Assembly: GCA_017476665.1 (NCBI GenBank)
Contig: JAFUZJ010000050.1
Location: 85,540-149,539 of the forward strand
DNA from: Lachnospiraceae bacterium
GTDB taxonomy: Bacteria > Bacillota > Clostridia > Lachnospirales > Lachnospiraceae
Direction of reading: 5' to 3'
DNA: 64,000 bases
The notes beneath the pieces were generated by a model. It had not been told where the DNA came from. It made no database searches and saw only the letters and a list, made by a program, of their open reading frames with translations. Shown piece after piece: positions 26,501-34,752 of the stretch. Numbering within the stretch: position 1 is the stretch's first letter; the number at the start of each line of letters is the position of its first letter. A program made the translations under genes and the position numbers.

Positions 26501-27380
26501 CAAAGCGGTGAAGGGAACGGCGGCTGTGGAAAGCAAATGCTACAAGGCAGACAGCATCTATGTATGTAAGAATAAAGTGGCGAAACCCACCGTATTTATT
26601 CCGGTATTCCCGGGAAGCAACTGCGAATATGACACGGCAAAAGCGTTTGAGCGTGCGGGTGCGAATGTGATCACCAAGATCTTCCGCAACCTGTCCGCAG
26701 AGGATATCAGATCTTCCGTGGAGGAGTTTGAGAAGTCCATCGCGCAGGCGCAGATCATCATGTTCCCCGGTGGTTTCTCTGCCGGTGATGAGCCGGACGG
26801 AAGCGCAAAATTCTTTGCGACGGCATTCCGGAACGAGAAACTGAAGGAAGCGGTTGAGAAGCTTCTGAATGAGCGCGACGGTCTGGCATTGGGAATCTGT
26901 AACGGTTTCCAGGCGTTAATAAAGCTGGGATTGGTGCCTTATGGTGAGATCGTGGGTCAGAAGGAGGATTCCCCGACTTTGACCTTCAATACGATCAACC
27001 GCCATATTTCCAAGATGGCATATATCAAGGTGGTATCGAACAAGTCTCCCTGGCTGCAGGAGGCTGAACTGGGCGCTACATACTGCAACCCGGCATCTCA
27101 CGGTGAGGGACGCTTCGTAGCACCGAAGGAATGGCTGGATAAGCTGTTTGCAAACGGACAGGTAGCTACCCAGTATGCAGATCCCGACGGCAATGTAAGC
27201 ATGGATGAGGAGTACAATATCAACGGTTCCTATTGTGCGATAGAGGGTATCACATCTCCCGACGGACGTTGCCTCGGTAAGATGGCTCACTCCGAGAGAC
27301 GGGATGATGCGGTGGCTGTAAATATTTATGGTGAGCAGGATCTGAAGATATTTGAGTCAGGTGTGGCATATTTTAAATAA
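23583..27380 (+). CDS. purL: Phosphoribosylformylglycinamidine synthase, single-chain PurL
   Basis: FGAM synthase converts FGAR and glutamine to FGAM, the substrate of PurM encoded 20 kb upstream. At 1265 residues it is the fused form: a PurS-like N-terminus, two AIRS-like ATP-binding halves (WSDHCRHTTF, KNETHNHPTEIEPFGGAATC, and later GGKDSMSGTF) and a class I glutamine amidotransferase domain from about residue 1000 (FPGSNCEYD, MFPGGFSAGDEPDGS, nucleophile Cys in GICNGFQAL about residue 1106, and the late SHGEGRFV His). Many Bacillota have separate PurS, PurQ and PurL; this fused form is common in Clostridia. The ribosome binding site is TTGGAGGA. Confidence 0.96.
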   Translation: MGNVRRIYVEKKEPYAVKAKELHDEFRNYLGINVDKVRVFIRYDVENISDAVFETACKTVFSEPPVDDLYLEKIEIPANGHVFSVEYLPGQFDQRADSAVQCVQFLNENENPIIRTATTYLIEGNVTEEQMAHIKSYCINPVDSRETDLVKPDTLVTEFEEPADVAIFDGFKDMPEEELRKLYDSLGLAMTFKDFLHIQNYFRDDEKRDPSMTEIRVLDTYWSDHCRHTTFSTELKDVEFGEGYYRSPLETTYQSYLDTRAEIFAGRDDKFVCLMDLALMAMRKLKKDGKLDDMEESDEINACSVVVPVEMDYGDYKETEEWLVFFKNETHNHPTEIEPFGGAATCLGGAIRDPLSGRGYVYQAMRVTGAADPTVPVSETLKGKLSQKKLVRGAASGYSSYGNQIGLATGFVKEIYHPDYVAKRMEIGAVMGAAPRKNVKRENSDPGDIIILLGGRTGRDGCGGATGSSKVHTESSIETCGAEVQKGNAPTERKIQRLFRRAEVSRLIKKCNDFGAGGVSVAIGELAAGLSVDLDKVPKKYAGLDGTELAISESQERMAVVIDPKDVAEFMGYAAEENLEVVEVAVVTEEPRLVLNWRGKRIVDLKRAFLDTNGAHQETAVKVDIPDEKENYFDKWAVPAVGEKLEAGDVKGAWLALLNDLNVCSQKGLVEMFDSSIGAGSVVMPYGGKYQLTETQSMIAKLPVLYGKTDTVTMMAHGFDPYLSSWSPYHGAIYAVVESMAKIVAAGGDFKKIRFTFQEYFRRMTSDPERWSQPFAALLGAYDAQIGFGLPSIGGKDSMSGTFNDIDVPPTLVSFAVDVATSGDVVTPELKTPGNVLVRFRIEKDDFDVPMYEKVAELYDYIHDLTEKKQIVSAYALDARGAAAALSKMAFGNKFGVTIADEVSSEELFGNALGDILAEVPADLVEELKASDYNVAVIGTVTEEPAFVYEDTTITMDEALKAWTSKLEKVFPTKAVKGTAAVESKCYKADSIYVCKNKVAKPTVFIPVFPGSNCEYDTAKAFERAGANVITKIFRNLSAEDIRSSVEEFEKSIAQAQIIMFPGGFSAGDEPDGSAKFFATAFRNEKLKEAVEKLLNERDGLALGICNGFQALIKLGLVPYGEIVGQKEDSPTLTFNTINRHISKMAYIKVVSNKSPWLQEAELGATYCNPASHGEGRFVAPKEWLDKLFANGQVATQYADPDGNVSMDEEYNINGSYCAIEGITSPDGRCLGKMAHSERRDDAVAVNIYGEQDLKIFESGVAYFK

Positions 27381-27421
27381 GGGTTATTCAGTAAAGACTA
27401 TAATGAAATGGGGTGGAAGGT

Positions 27422-28654
27422 ATGTTAGTAGTATTGGTACCGATGTTTGATGAAAATATGGCTGTGGGGGCTTATTCGGTATTTGCGCAGAAGAACAATT
27501 ATTTCCTCAATCCGGCCATGCTGGGAACCGGACAAAATGACGGGGCCACAAGCATTGCGGGGTTGGAACTGATCCAGAATATCGGGGTGGAGGCACTTTC
27601 TCAGGGAAAAGAGATCCTGGTGCCGCTAAGTAATATTTCCATTTTTGCGGATGTGGAGAGTCAGTGCGATGCGCCGCATGATAAGATCGTATTCCTGATC
27701 GACAATACGATTCCTCCCATCGATATGTATGTGAATCGTTTGAAAGAACTGAAGGAAAAAGGCTATAAGCTGGCAATCCGCAAATTGGCAGTGGCAGAGT
27801 TTGAGAATTACAGAAGTATTCTTTCCCTGATGGATTATGTGCTTCTGAATAACCGGAAGATTGCCATCGACAAGGCGAAAATATACTTCGGAAAGCTTTA
27901 TCCGAACGCAAAACTCTGTGCCGGCAACATCACGGATCAGGAGACCTTTGAGAATTTGAAGCAGAGCGGCGGATACAGCCTGTATGAAGGCAGTTTCTAT
28001 CGTGTGCCTGCGACGAAGGGTAAGAACGATGTGGCACCTTTGAAGATCAACTATATTGAGTTGCTCAATATTGTGAACGAAGGTGATTTTGATCTGCAGA
28101 AAGCGGCCGGCGTGATCAGCCGTGATACGGCGCTTACCATCTCCCTGTTGGGTATGGTAAACCGTATGACCGTCAATTCCGGCATCAGCAGTATCAATCA
28201 TGCAGCTGCCATGTTGGGACAGAAAGAATTGAAGCGTTGGATCAACACTGCGGTGGCGGGACAGTTGTACGCGGACAAACCGGGTGAGCTGACCAGACTT
28301 TCCCTGCTTCGGGCAAGATTTTTGGAGAATCTGGCGCCGCACTTTAATCTGGCGATCCGCAAGGAAGAACTCTTCCTGTTAGGTCTGTTCTCCGTATTGG
28401 ATGTTATTTTGGAGAAGCCCATGGAAGAAGCGCTTACCTGGATGAAGGTATCCGGAGACATTTACAAGGCGCTGGTTGACCATGACGGCCCACTGAACCC
28501 GGTGATGGAGTTCATGGTGCAGTACGAGGATGCAAACTGGCAGGAGGTTTCCAGACTGATGCTTCTGGAGGATATTTCCATGAAGGCGGTACAACAGGCC
28601 TATATGGATGCCCTTTGCTGGTACCGTGACCTGATCTCGGATACAAAAAACTAA
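27422..28654 (+). CDS. EAL-HDOD signalling protein (YuxH-like)
   Basis: 410 residues. The N-terminal half (about 1-195) has an EAL-like fold without catalytic motifs: FLIDNTIPP, GYKLAIRKLAV, DYVLLNNRK, LCAGNI, GYSLYEGSFY correspond to EAL strands with acidic residues lost. The C-terminal half (about 205-400) is an HDOD domain (LLNIVNEGDFDLQKAAGVISRDTALT, RMTVNSGISSINHAAAMLG). Such proteins take part in stress and c-di-GMP-linked regulation without a known reaction. An in-frame GTG at 27413 is an alternative start. A terminator follows directly. Confidence 0.85.
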   Translation: MLVVLVPMFDENMAVGAYSVFAQKNNYFLNPAMLGTGQNDGATSIAGLELIQNIGVEALSQGKEILVPLSNISIFADVESQCDAPHDKIVFLIDNTIPPIDMYVNRLKELKEKGYKLAIRKLAVAEFENYRSILSLMDYVLLNNRKIAIDKAKIYFGKLYPNAKLCAGNITDQETFENLKQSGGYSLYEGSFYRVPATKGKNDVAPLKINYIELLNIVNEGDFDLQKAAGVISRDTALTISLLGMVNRMTVNSGISSINHAAAMLGQKELKRWINTAVAGQLYADKPGELTRLSLLRARFLENLAPHFNLAIRKEELFLLGLFSVLDVILEKPMEEALTWMKVSGDIYKALVDHDGPLNPVMEFMVQYEDANWQEVSRLMLLEDISMKAVQQAYMDALCWYRDLISDTKN

Positions 28655-28675
28655 ACAATCAATACATTCACAAAG

Positions 28676-28716
28676 TGGTGAGCAAAGGATATTGGATATT
28701 GCTCACCATTTTGTTT
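28676..28716 (+). terminator. Intrinsic terminator after the EAL-HDOD gene
   Basis: Perfect arms TGGTGAGCAA (28676-28685) and TTGCTCACCA (28699-28708) with a 13-nt loop, then TTTTGTTTT. Confidence 0.85.
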
Positions 28717-28727
28717 TGTGTTATAAT
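28699..28727 (+). promoter_or_regulatory. Putative carAB promoter nested in the terminator
   Basis: TTGCTC (28699-28704), 17-bp spacer, TATAAT (28722-28727). The -35 element is the right arm of the preceding terminator. The 60-bp leader shows no PyrR-type attenuator. Confidence 0.55.
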
Positions 28728-28789
28728 AAATCAATTTGAGCGCTGTTCAGAGCCACAGGCAAAGCTACAAGAGAGAGGAGCACATAACG

Positions 28790-29998
28790 ATGAAAACGTC
28801 AAAAAAGGCTTTTTTGATTTTGGAGGACGGAACCGTGTTCGTCGGAATACACATCGGCGCAGACAAAGAGATTGTCAGTGAGATCGTGTTCAACACTTCC
28901 ATGGCAGGCTATCTGGAAGTCCTGACCGACCCGTCCTACGCGGGACAGGCTGTCTGCATGACCTACCCGTTGATTGGCAATTACGGAATCTGTAAGGATG
29001 ATATGGAATCCTTGAGACCGTGGCCGGACGGATTCATCGTACGGGAGCTCTCCCGCATTCCCAGCAATTTCAGATGTGATATGACGATCCAGCAATTCCT
29101 TGAGGAGAACGGTGTGCCCGGCATTGCGGGGATTGATACCAGAGCGCTGACCAAGATCCTGCGGGAAAAAGGAACCATGAACGGCATGATCACCACGGAT
29201 GAGAATTATGATCTGGAGCAGGTACTGCCGAAGCTGAAAGCGTATACCACCGGCAAAGTGGTGGAGAAAGTAACCTGTGCACAAAAATATACCATCCCGG
29301 CTGTGACGGATCTGACGCAGAACGGTCCGCTCTCCGGCATGGCACGTTTTGACAAGGACGCTTATGCGCGGGGAGAGCGGGAGAAAAAGCCGGCGTTGGT
29401 AAAAGAATTAAACGGTGCGGGGCTGAAAATTGCGCTGATGGATTTCGGCGCAAAGGTAAACATCGCCCGTTCTCTGGCGGAACGGGGATGTGAGGTGACC
29501 GTGTATCCCGCACTGACCACAGCGGAGGAGATCCTTGCGGACAAGCCGGACGGCATCATGCTTTCCAACGGCCCGGGAGATCCCAAGGAATGTACTTCCA
29601 TCATTCAGGAGATCAAAAAGCTTTACGATACGGAAACGCCGATCTTTGCCATCTGCCTGGGACATCAGCTCATGGCGCTTGCCACCGGAGCGGATACCTA
29701 CAAGATGAAATACGGACACAGAGGCGGCAACCATCCGGTGAAAGATCTGGCTACCGGCAGAGTTTACATATCTTCCCAGAACCATGGATACGTGGTGGAT
29801 ACCGAACATCTGGATCCGAAAATTGCGACTCCTGCTTTTATCAATGTGAATGATGGCACCAATGAGGGCCTGGCCTACACGGGCAAGAACATTTTCACGG
29901 TGCAGTTCCATCCGGAGGCCTGCCCCGGACCGCAGGATTCCGGTTATCTGTTTGACCGGTTTATTGACATGGTAAAAGGAGGACAAAAAGATGCCTAA
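28790..29998 (+). CDS. carA: Carbamoyl-phosphate synthase small subunit
   Basis: CarA hydrolyses glutamine and passes ammonia to CarB for carbamoyl phosphate, used for pyrimidines and arginine. ATG 28790 is used (GAGAGAGGAG upstream, MKTSKKAFLILEDG as expected); an upstream in-frame start at 28736 is unsupported. The N-terminal domain has NTSMAGYLEVLTDPSYAGQ; the amidotransferase domain has SNGPGDP, the nucleophile in AICLGHQLMA and the His in FHPEACPGP. The length of 402 aa is slightly above the usual 360-380. It overlaps carB by 8 bp. Confidence 0.95.
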   Translation: MKTSKKAFLILEDGTVFVGIHIGADKEIVSEIVFNTSMAGYLEVLTDPSYAGQAVCMTYPLIGNYGICKDDMESLRPWPDGFIVRELSRIPSNFRCDMTIQQFLEENGVPGIAGIDTRALTKILREKGTMNGMITTDENYDLEQVLPKLKAYTTGKVVEKVTCAQKYTIPAVTDLTQNGPLSGMARFDKDAYARGEREKKPALVKELNGAGLKIALMDFGAKVNIARSLAERGCEVTVYPALTTAEEILADKPDGIMLSNGPGDPKECTSIIQEIKKLYDTETPIFAICLGHQLMALATGADTYKMKYGHRGGNHPVKDLATGRVYISSQNHGYVVDTEHLDPKIATPAFINVNDGTNEGLAYTGKNIFTVQFHPEACPGPQDSGYLFDRFIDMVKGGQKDA

Positions 29999-32900
29999 GA
30001 ATCCCAATGTAAAACGAGTGATGGTGATCGGTTCCGGGCCAATCGTGATCGGACAGGCGGCTGAGTTTGACTATGCGGGTACGCAGGCTTGCCGATCCCT
30101 GAAGGAAGAGGGCGTGGAAGTGATTCTGGTCAATTCTAACCCCGCCACCATTATGACCGATAAGGATATTGCGGATAAAGTATACATCGAGCCTCTGACC
30201 ACAAAGGTTTTGGAGCAGATCATTGAAAAGGAAAAACCGGACAGCATTCTGCCCACCCTGGGCGGGCAGGCGGGCCTGAATCTGGGCATGGAGTTGGAGG
30301 AATCCGGCTTTCTGGCTGCCCACAATGTGAAATTGTTGGGTACCACCGCGGCGACCATCCGTAACGCAGAGGGGCGTCAGGAATTTAAGGATCTGATGGA
30401 ACGCATCGGAGAGCCCTGTGCAGCTTCCATGGTGGTAGAGAATGTAAAGGACGGTATTACATTCACCAATACCATCGGTTATCCCGTGGTGCTGCGTCCC
30501 GCTTATACCTTGGGTGGTTCCGGCGGCGGCATCGCGTACAACCAGATTGAGCTGGAAGAAATCCTGGAGAACGGTCTGCGTCTTTCCCGTGTGGGACAGG
30601 TGCTGGTAGAGCGCTGTATTGCCGGCTGGAAAGAGATTGAGTATGAGGTCATGCGGGACAGTGCGGGCAACTGCATTACGGTCTGCAACATGGAGAATAT
30701 CGATCCGGTAGGAGTGCATACCGGCGACAGTATCGTGGTGGCACCTTCCCAGACTCTGAGTGACAAAGAGTACCAGATGCTTCGTACTTCCGCGTTGAAG
30801 ATCATTGATGAACTGCAGATCACCGGCGGGTGTAATGTGCAGTTTGCGCTGCATCCCACCAGCTTTGAATATTGCGTCATTGAGGTAAATCCCCGTGTGA
30901 GCCGATCTTCCGCATTGGCAAGTAAGGCTACCGGTTACCCAATCGCAAAGGTGGCGGCAAAGATTGCCCTGGGCTATACCCTGGACGAGATCAAGAACGC
31001 CATCACCAGGAAAACTTATGCCAGCTTTGAGCCGACGCTGGATTATTGTGTGGTGAAGATTCCGCGTCTGCCCTTTGATAAATTCATTACGGCCAAGCGT
31101 ACCCTGACTACCCAGATGAAGGCCACCGGTGAGGTCATGAGTATCTGTGACAATTTCGAGGGCGCGCTGATGAAGGCGATCCGCTCCCTGGAGCAGCATG
31201 TGGATTGCCTGCGCAGCTACGATTTCTCGGCGCTTTCCGCGGAAGATCTGCTGGACAGATTGAAAGTAGTAGATGATCAGAGGATCTGGGTCATCGCGGA
31301 AGCAATCCGCAAGGGCATCCCCCAGGAGCAGATCCATGAGATTACCAAGATCGATCTCTGGTTTATCGATAAGATCGCAATCCTGGTAGAGATGGAGCAG
31401 GCGCTGGAGAGCGAGCCCCTGACTCCGGAACTTTTGAAAGAAGCAAAGCGTATTGAATTTCCTGACAATGTGATCGCCAGGCTGACCGGCAAAACGGAGG
31501 AGGAGATCAAGGAACTGCGCTATGTAAATGGTATCAAGGCAGTCTACAAGATGGTGGATACCTGTGCGGCGGAGTTTGCGGCGTCCACTCCTTACTATTA
31601 TTCCGTGTACGGCGGAGAGTGCGAGGCCCAGGAAACCACCGGGCGGAAGAAGGTACTGGTGCTGGGGTCCGGTCCTATCCGTATCGGACAGGGTATCGAA
31701 TTTGACTTCTGCTCCGTGCATGCCACATGGGCGTTTGCCAGAGCGGGCTATGAGACCATTATCATCAACAACAACCCGGAGACCGTCAGCACGGACTTCG
31801 ATATTGCGGATAAATTGTATTTTGAGCCCTTGACCCCGGAGGATGTGGAGTCCATTGTGAACATTGAGCATCCCGACGGCGCAGTGGTACAGTTCGGCGG
31901 GCAGACCGCCATCAAGCTCACCGAGAGCTTAATGAAGATGGGCGTGCCCATTCTGGGCACAAAAGCAGAGGATGTGGACGCTGCCGAGGACCGAGAGCTC
32001 TTTGATGAAATTCTGGAACAGACCAAGATTCCCCGGGCCGCAGGCGGTACAGTCTACACGGCCAAGGAAGCCAAAGAGGTTGCCAACAGACTGGGGTATC
32101 CCGTGTTGGTGCGCCCCTCCTATGTGCTGGGCGGACAGGGCATGCAGATCGCCATCTCCGATAAAGAGATCGAGGAATTCATGGCGATCATCAACCGCAT
32201 TGCCCAGGATCACCCGATCTTGGTGGATAAATATCTGATGGGCAAGGAAGTGGAAGTGGACGCAGTCTGCGACGGCACGGACATTCTGATCCCGGGTATC
32301 ATGGAGCATATCGAGCGCACCGGCGTGCACTCGGGAGACAGTGTTTCGGTCTATCCGGCTCATACCATCGGAAAACTGATCAAGGACAAGATCGCAGATT
32401 ATACGAAGCGGTTGGCTATGGCACTGCATGTAAAGGGGCTGATCAATATTCAGTTCATTGTACAGGGAGAGGATGTGTATGTCATCGAGGTAAATCCCCG
32501 TTCCTCCCGTACCGTACCCTATATCAGCAAGGTGACCGGCATCCCTATTGTGGATCTGGCTACTCAGGTCATCATCGGCAAGACCATCAAAGAGCTGGGC
32601 TATAAGCCCGGGCTGCAGCCGGAGGCGGAATATTATGCCATCAAGATGCCCGTGTTCTCCTTTGAGAAGATCCGTGGCGCGGAGATCAGTTTAGGACCGG
32701 AGATGAAGTCCACCGGCGAGTGCCTGGGCATTGCCAAAGACTTCCACGAGGCGCTTTACAAAGCTTTCCTGGGAGCCGGTGTGAACCTGCCGAAATACAA
32801 ACAGATGATCATCACCGTCAAGGATGCGGACAAGGGCGAGGCCATTGAGATCGGACGCCGTTTCGAGAAGCTGGGCTACACGATCTACGCCACCAGAAGT

Positions 32901-33191
32901 ACGGCGGCTGCCCTGAATGATGCCGGCGTGAAAGCGAGAAAGGTCAACAAGATTTCCCAGGAGTCGCCGACGGTCATGGACCTGATCCTGGGACACAAGA
33001 TCGATCTGGTCATCGATACGCCTACCCAGGGACGCGATAAATCCAGAGACGGGTTCCTCATCAGACGGACTGCTATTGAGACCGGTGTGAACTGCATCAC
33101 GGCTATGGATACCGCCAGAGCTCTGGTGACCAGTCTGGAAAACGCGGAGAATGAGCAGGATCTGATGTTGGTGGATGTGGCGGCATTGTAG
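29991..33191 (+). CDS. carB: Carbamoyl-phosphate synthase large subunit
   Basis: 1066 residues, full length: two homologous ATP-grasp halves (first VIGSGPIVIGQAAEFDYAG, second VLGSGPIRIGQGIEFDF at about residue 555), each with its carbamate- or bicarbonate-phosphorylating site, an oligomerisation domain between them, and a C-terminal MGS-type allosteric domain (from about 930; FLIRRTAIETGVNC). It works as a heterodimer with CarA. The start codon lies inside the end of carA, implying coupled translation. No arginine or pyrimidine genes are adjacent, so pathway preference cannot be read from context. Confidence 0.97.
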   Translation: MPKNPNVKRVMVIGSGPIVIGQAAEFDYAGTQACRSLKEEGVEVILVNSNPATIMTDKDIADKVYIEPLTTKVLEQIIEKEKPDSILPTLGGQAGLNLGMELEESGFLAAHNVKLLGTTAATIRNAEGRQEFKDLMERIGEPCAASMVVENVKDGITFTNTIGYPVVLRPAYTLGGSGGGIAYNQIELEEILENGLRLSRVGQVLVERCIAGWKEIEYEVMRDSAGNCITVCNMENIDPVGVHTGDSIVVAPSQTLSDKEYQMLRTSALKIIDELQITGGCNVQFALHPTSFEYCVIEVNPRVSRSSALASKATGYPIAKVAAKIALGYTLDEIKNAITRKTYASFEPTLDYCVVKIPRLPFDKFITAKRTLTTQMKATGEVMSICDNFEGALMKAIRSLEQHVDCLRSYDFSALSAEDLLDRLKVVDDQRIWVIAEAIRKGIPQEQIHEITKIDLWFIDKIAILVEMEQALESEPLTPELLKEAKRIEFPDNVIARLTGKTEEEIKELRYVNGIKAVYKMVDTCAAEFAASTPYYYSVYGGECEAQETTGRKKVLVLGSGPIRIGQGIEFDFCSVHATWAFARAGYETIIINNNPETVSTDFDIADKLYFEPLTPEDVESIVNIEHPDGAVVQFGGQTAIKLTESLMKMGVPILGTKAEDVDAAEDRELFDEILEQTKIPRAAGGTVYTAKEAKEVANRLGYPVLVRPSYVLGGQGMQIAISDKEIEEFMAIINRIAQDHPILVDKYLMGKEVEVDAVCDGTDILIPGIMEHIERTGVHSGDSVSVYPAHTIGKLIKDKIADYTKRLAMALHVKGLINIQFIVQGEDVYVIEVNPRSSRTVPYISKVTGIPIVDLATQVIIGKTIKELGYKPGLQPEAEYYAIKMPVFSFEKIRGAEISLGPEMKSTGECLGIAKDFHEALYKAFLGAGVNLPKYKQMIITVKDADKGEAIEIGRRFEKLGYTIYATRSTAAALNDAGVKARKVNKISQESPTVMDLILGHKIDLVIDTPTQGRDKSRDGFLIRRTAIETGVNCITAMDTARALVTSLENAENEQDLMLVDVAAL

Positions 33192-33220
33192 TAAATTTAT
33201 AAAGATTATGAAATCCCTGT

Positions 33221-33249
33221 TTGAACTGGAGAAAAACGGCATATACTAT
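33221..33249 (+). promoter_or_regulatory. Promoter of the superoxide dismutase gene
   Basis: TTGAAC (33221-33226), 17-bp spacer, TACTAT (33244-33249). The -10 lies inside the first copy of an 18-bp tandem repeat. Confidence 0.55.
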
Positions 33250-33278
33250 CCATGGAGATAATACTATCCATGGAGATA
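33243..33278 (+). repeat. Perfect 18-bp tandem repeat at the SOD promoter
   Basis: The unit ATACTATCCATGGAGATA occurs twice without gap (33243-33260 and 33261-33278). Each contains the near-palindrome TATCCATGGAgATA, so the pair could be two regulator sites, or a recent duplication. Confidence 0.8.
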
Positions 33279-33317
33279 GGAAACAGATTCTTTTTCCGGG
33301 AAAGCGAGGGATTTGAA

Positions 33318-34019
33318 ATGAACCCTGAGAGTTATCCGTTTGTGGTGCGGCCTCTGCCGTATGAGTATGATGCGCTGACACCTGTTTTGGACGAGGAGAC
33401 CCTACATTTTCATCATGACAGACATTATAAGACTTATGTGGATAATCTGAACAGTATTCTGGCGGATTATCCGGAATTACAGAAGATGAGTCTGGAACAG
33501 CTTTTGACGAAGCTGGAAAAACTGCCGGTGCAGATCCGCACAGCGGTGCGCAACAATGCAGGCGGAGTGTACAATCACGAGTTGTATTTTGACAGTATGA
33601 AGGAGAACTGCGGACAGGAGCCTTCGGGGGCATTGGCGGAGGCGTTGGAGCGGGATTTCGGCACCTATCAGAACTGGCGTGCCCTGATGCATCAGGCTGC
33701 AGTGAGCCAGTTTGGTTCCGGCTGGGCGTGGCTTGTGGCGGATGAAGAAGGGAAACTGATCATTCTGCAGACGGCAAATCAGGATGTGCCGGATCTGATG
33801 CTTTACAGGCCGCTGTTTCTGGTGGATGTGTGGGAGCATGCGTATTACCTGCAGTATCAGAATCGTCGTACGGATTATGTGGAAGGGTGGTTCAGTCTGA
33901 TCCACTGGCGCAAGGCGGACAGACGTTATGAGGAAGCACTGCACAGGACGGACAAAGGATGGAAATATGAACCAGGTAAATTATCAGAAGGAACTGGAAA
34001 AAATATTACAGCAGACTGA
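33318..34019 (+). CDS. Iron/manganese superoxide dismutase family protein
   Basis: Dismutates superoxide in the cytoplasm. The start at 33318 follows GCGAGGG and begins close to the family N-terminus (YPFVVRPLPYEYDALTP). Metal ligands are visible: His in HFHHDRHYKTYV, His in YNHELYF, Asp and His in VDVWEHAYY; GSGWAWLV is the usual core motif. Length 233 aa is longer than the normal 200, with a charged C-terminal extension that runs 53 bp into queH. Metal preference cannot be told by eye. Its presence in an apparent anaerobe suggests defence against transient oxygen. Confidence 0.9.
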   Translation: MNPESYPFVVRPLPYEYDALTPVLDEETLHFHHDRHYKTYVDNLNSILADYPELQKMSLEQLLTKLEKLPVQIRTAVRNNAGGVYNHELYFDSMKENCGQEPSGALAEALERDFGTYQNWRALMHQAAVSQFGSGWAWLVADEEGKLIILQTANQDVPDLMLYRPLFLVDVWEHAYYLQYQNRRTDYVEGWFSLIHWRKADRRYEEALHRTDKGWKYEPGKLSEGTGKNITAD

Positions 34020-34638
34020 GAAGCGCAAGGCGGAGGGAGAAAGACCCCTGCGCCTTTTTCTTCATAGTTGCTGTGCACCCTGCAGCAGCTATTGTCTGGA
34101 ATATCTGTGTCCGCACTTTGAAATCATGGTGTTTTACTTCAATCCCAATATCTCTGCGGAGCCGGAGTACCGGCATCGGGTTGAGGAACAGAAGCGCCTG
34201 ATCGCAGCTTACAATGCGGAGCAGAAGGGCTATCCCATTCGGATCGTAGAGGGGGACTATGAACCGTCCCGATTTTTTGAGATTGCAAAAGGCTATGAGG
34301 ATTGTAGAGAAGGCGGCGAGAGGTGTTTTAGATGTTTTGATCTGCGGCTGCGGGAGACGGCGATACGGGCTGGGGAAGGCGGATTTGATTACTTTGCCAC
34401 CACGCTGACCATCAGTCCGCTGAAAAACGCACAGAAGATCAATGAGATCGGACAGGCACTCAGTGCAGAATATGGCATTGCCTGGCTGCCGTCGGATTTT
34501 AAAAAGAAAAACGGCTATAAGCGATCGGTGGAGTTGTCGGCGGAATACGGGCTCTACCGACAGGATTATTGCGGCTGCGCGTTCTCCAAGGCGGAACGGG
34601 AGCGTGAGAAGCAGACAATGCAAGATAAACAGGAATGA
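33967..34638 (+). CDS. queH: Epoxyqueuosine reductase QueH
   Basis: QueH reduces epoxyqueuosine to queuosine in tRNA, replacing QueG in many anaerobes. The signature Cys clusters are present: LHSCCAPCSSYC near residue 34 and YEDCREGGERCFRCF near 110, with TTLTISPLKN and KKKNGYKRSVELS later, ending in a final Cys pair (DYCGCAFS). The start at 33967 follows AAAGGATGG and lies inside the end of the SOD gene. No other queuosine genes are near. The length of 223 aa is standard. Confidence 0.93.
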   Translation: MNQVNYQKELEKILQQTEKRKAEGERPLRLFLHSCCAPCSSYCLEYLCPHFEIMVFYFNPNISAEPEYRHRVEEQKRLIAAYNAEQKGYPIRIVEGDYEPSRFFEIAKGYEDCREGGERCFRCFDLRLRETAIRAGEGGFDYFATTLTISPLKNAQKINEIGQALSAEYGIAWLPSDFKKKNGYKRSVELSAEYGLYRQDYCGCAFSKAEREREKQTMQDKQE

Positions 34639-34673
34639 CAGAGGAACAAAAAGACAGAAAAAGAAACAGAATG

Positions 34674-34702
34674 TTGCATAATATTTCCACTTCTGATAGA
34701 AT
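34674..34702 (+). promoter_or_regulatory. Promoter of the TM-helix-repeat membrane protein gene
   Basis: TTGCAT (34674-34679), 17-bp spacer, TAGAAT (34697-34702); start codon 50 bp downstream. Confidence 0.65.
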
Positions 34703-34752
34703 AAAGAGGAAGTTTTTTACAAACTATATATTCCAAAGATGGAGGTGTAAGT

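Noticed and set aside
28728-28789. PyrR-binding attenuator before carA
   Set aside because: The leader is only about 60 nt, without antiterminator/terminator alternatives or the PyrR loop consensus.
29961-31871. 636-codon open frame on the minus strand opposite carB
   Set aside because: Its composition (His/Gln/Arg-rich) is a shadow of the strongly conserved carB coding sequence, with no ribosome binding site or domain.
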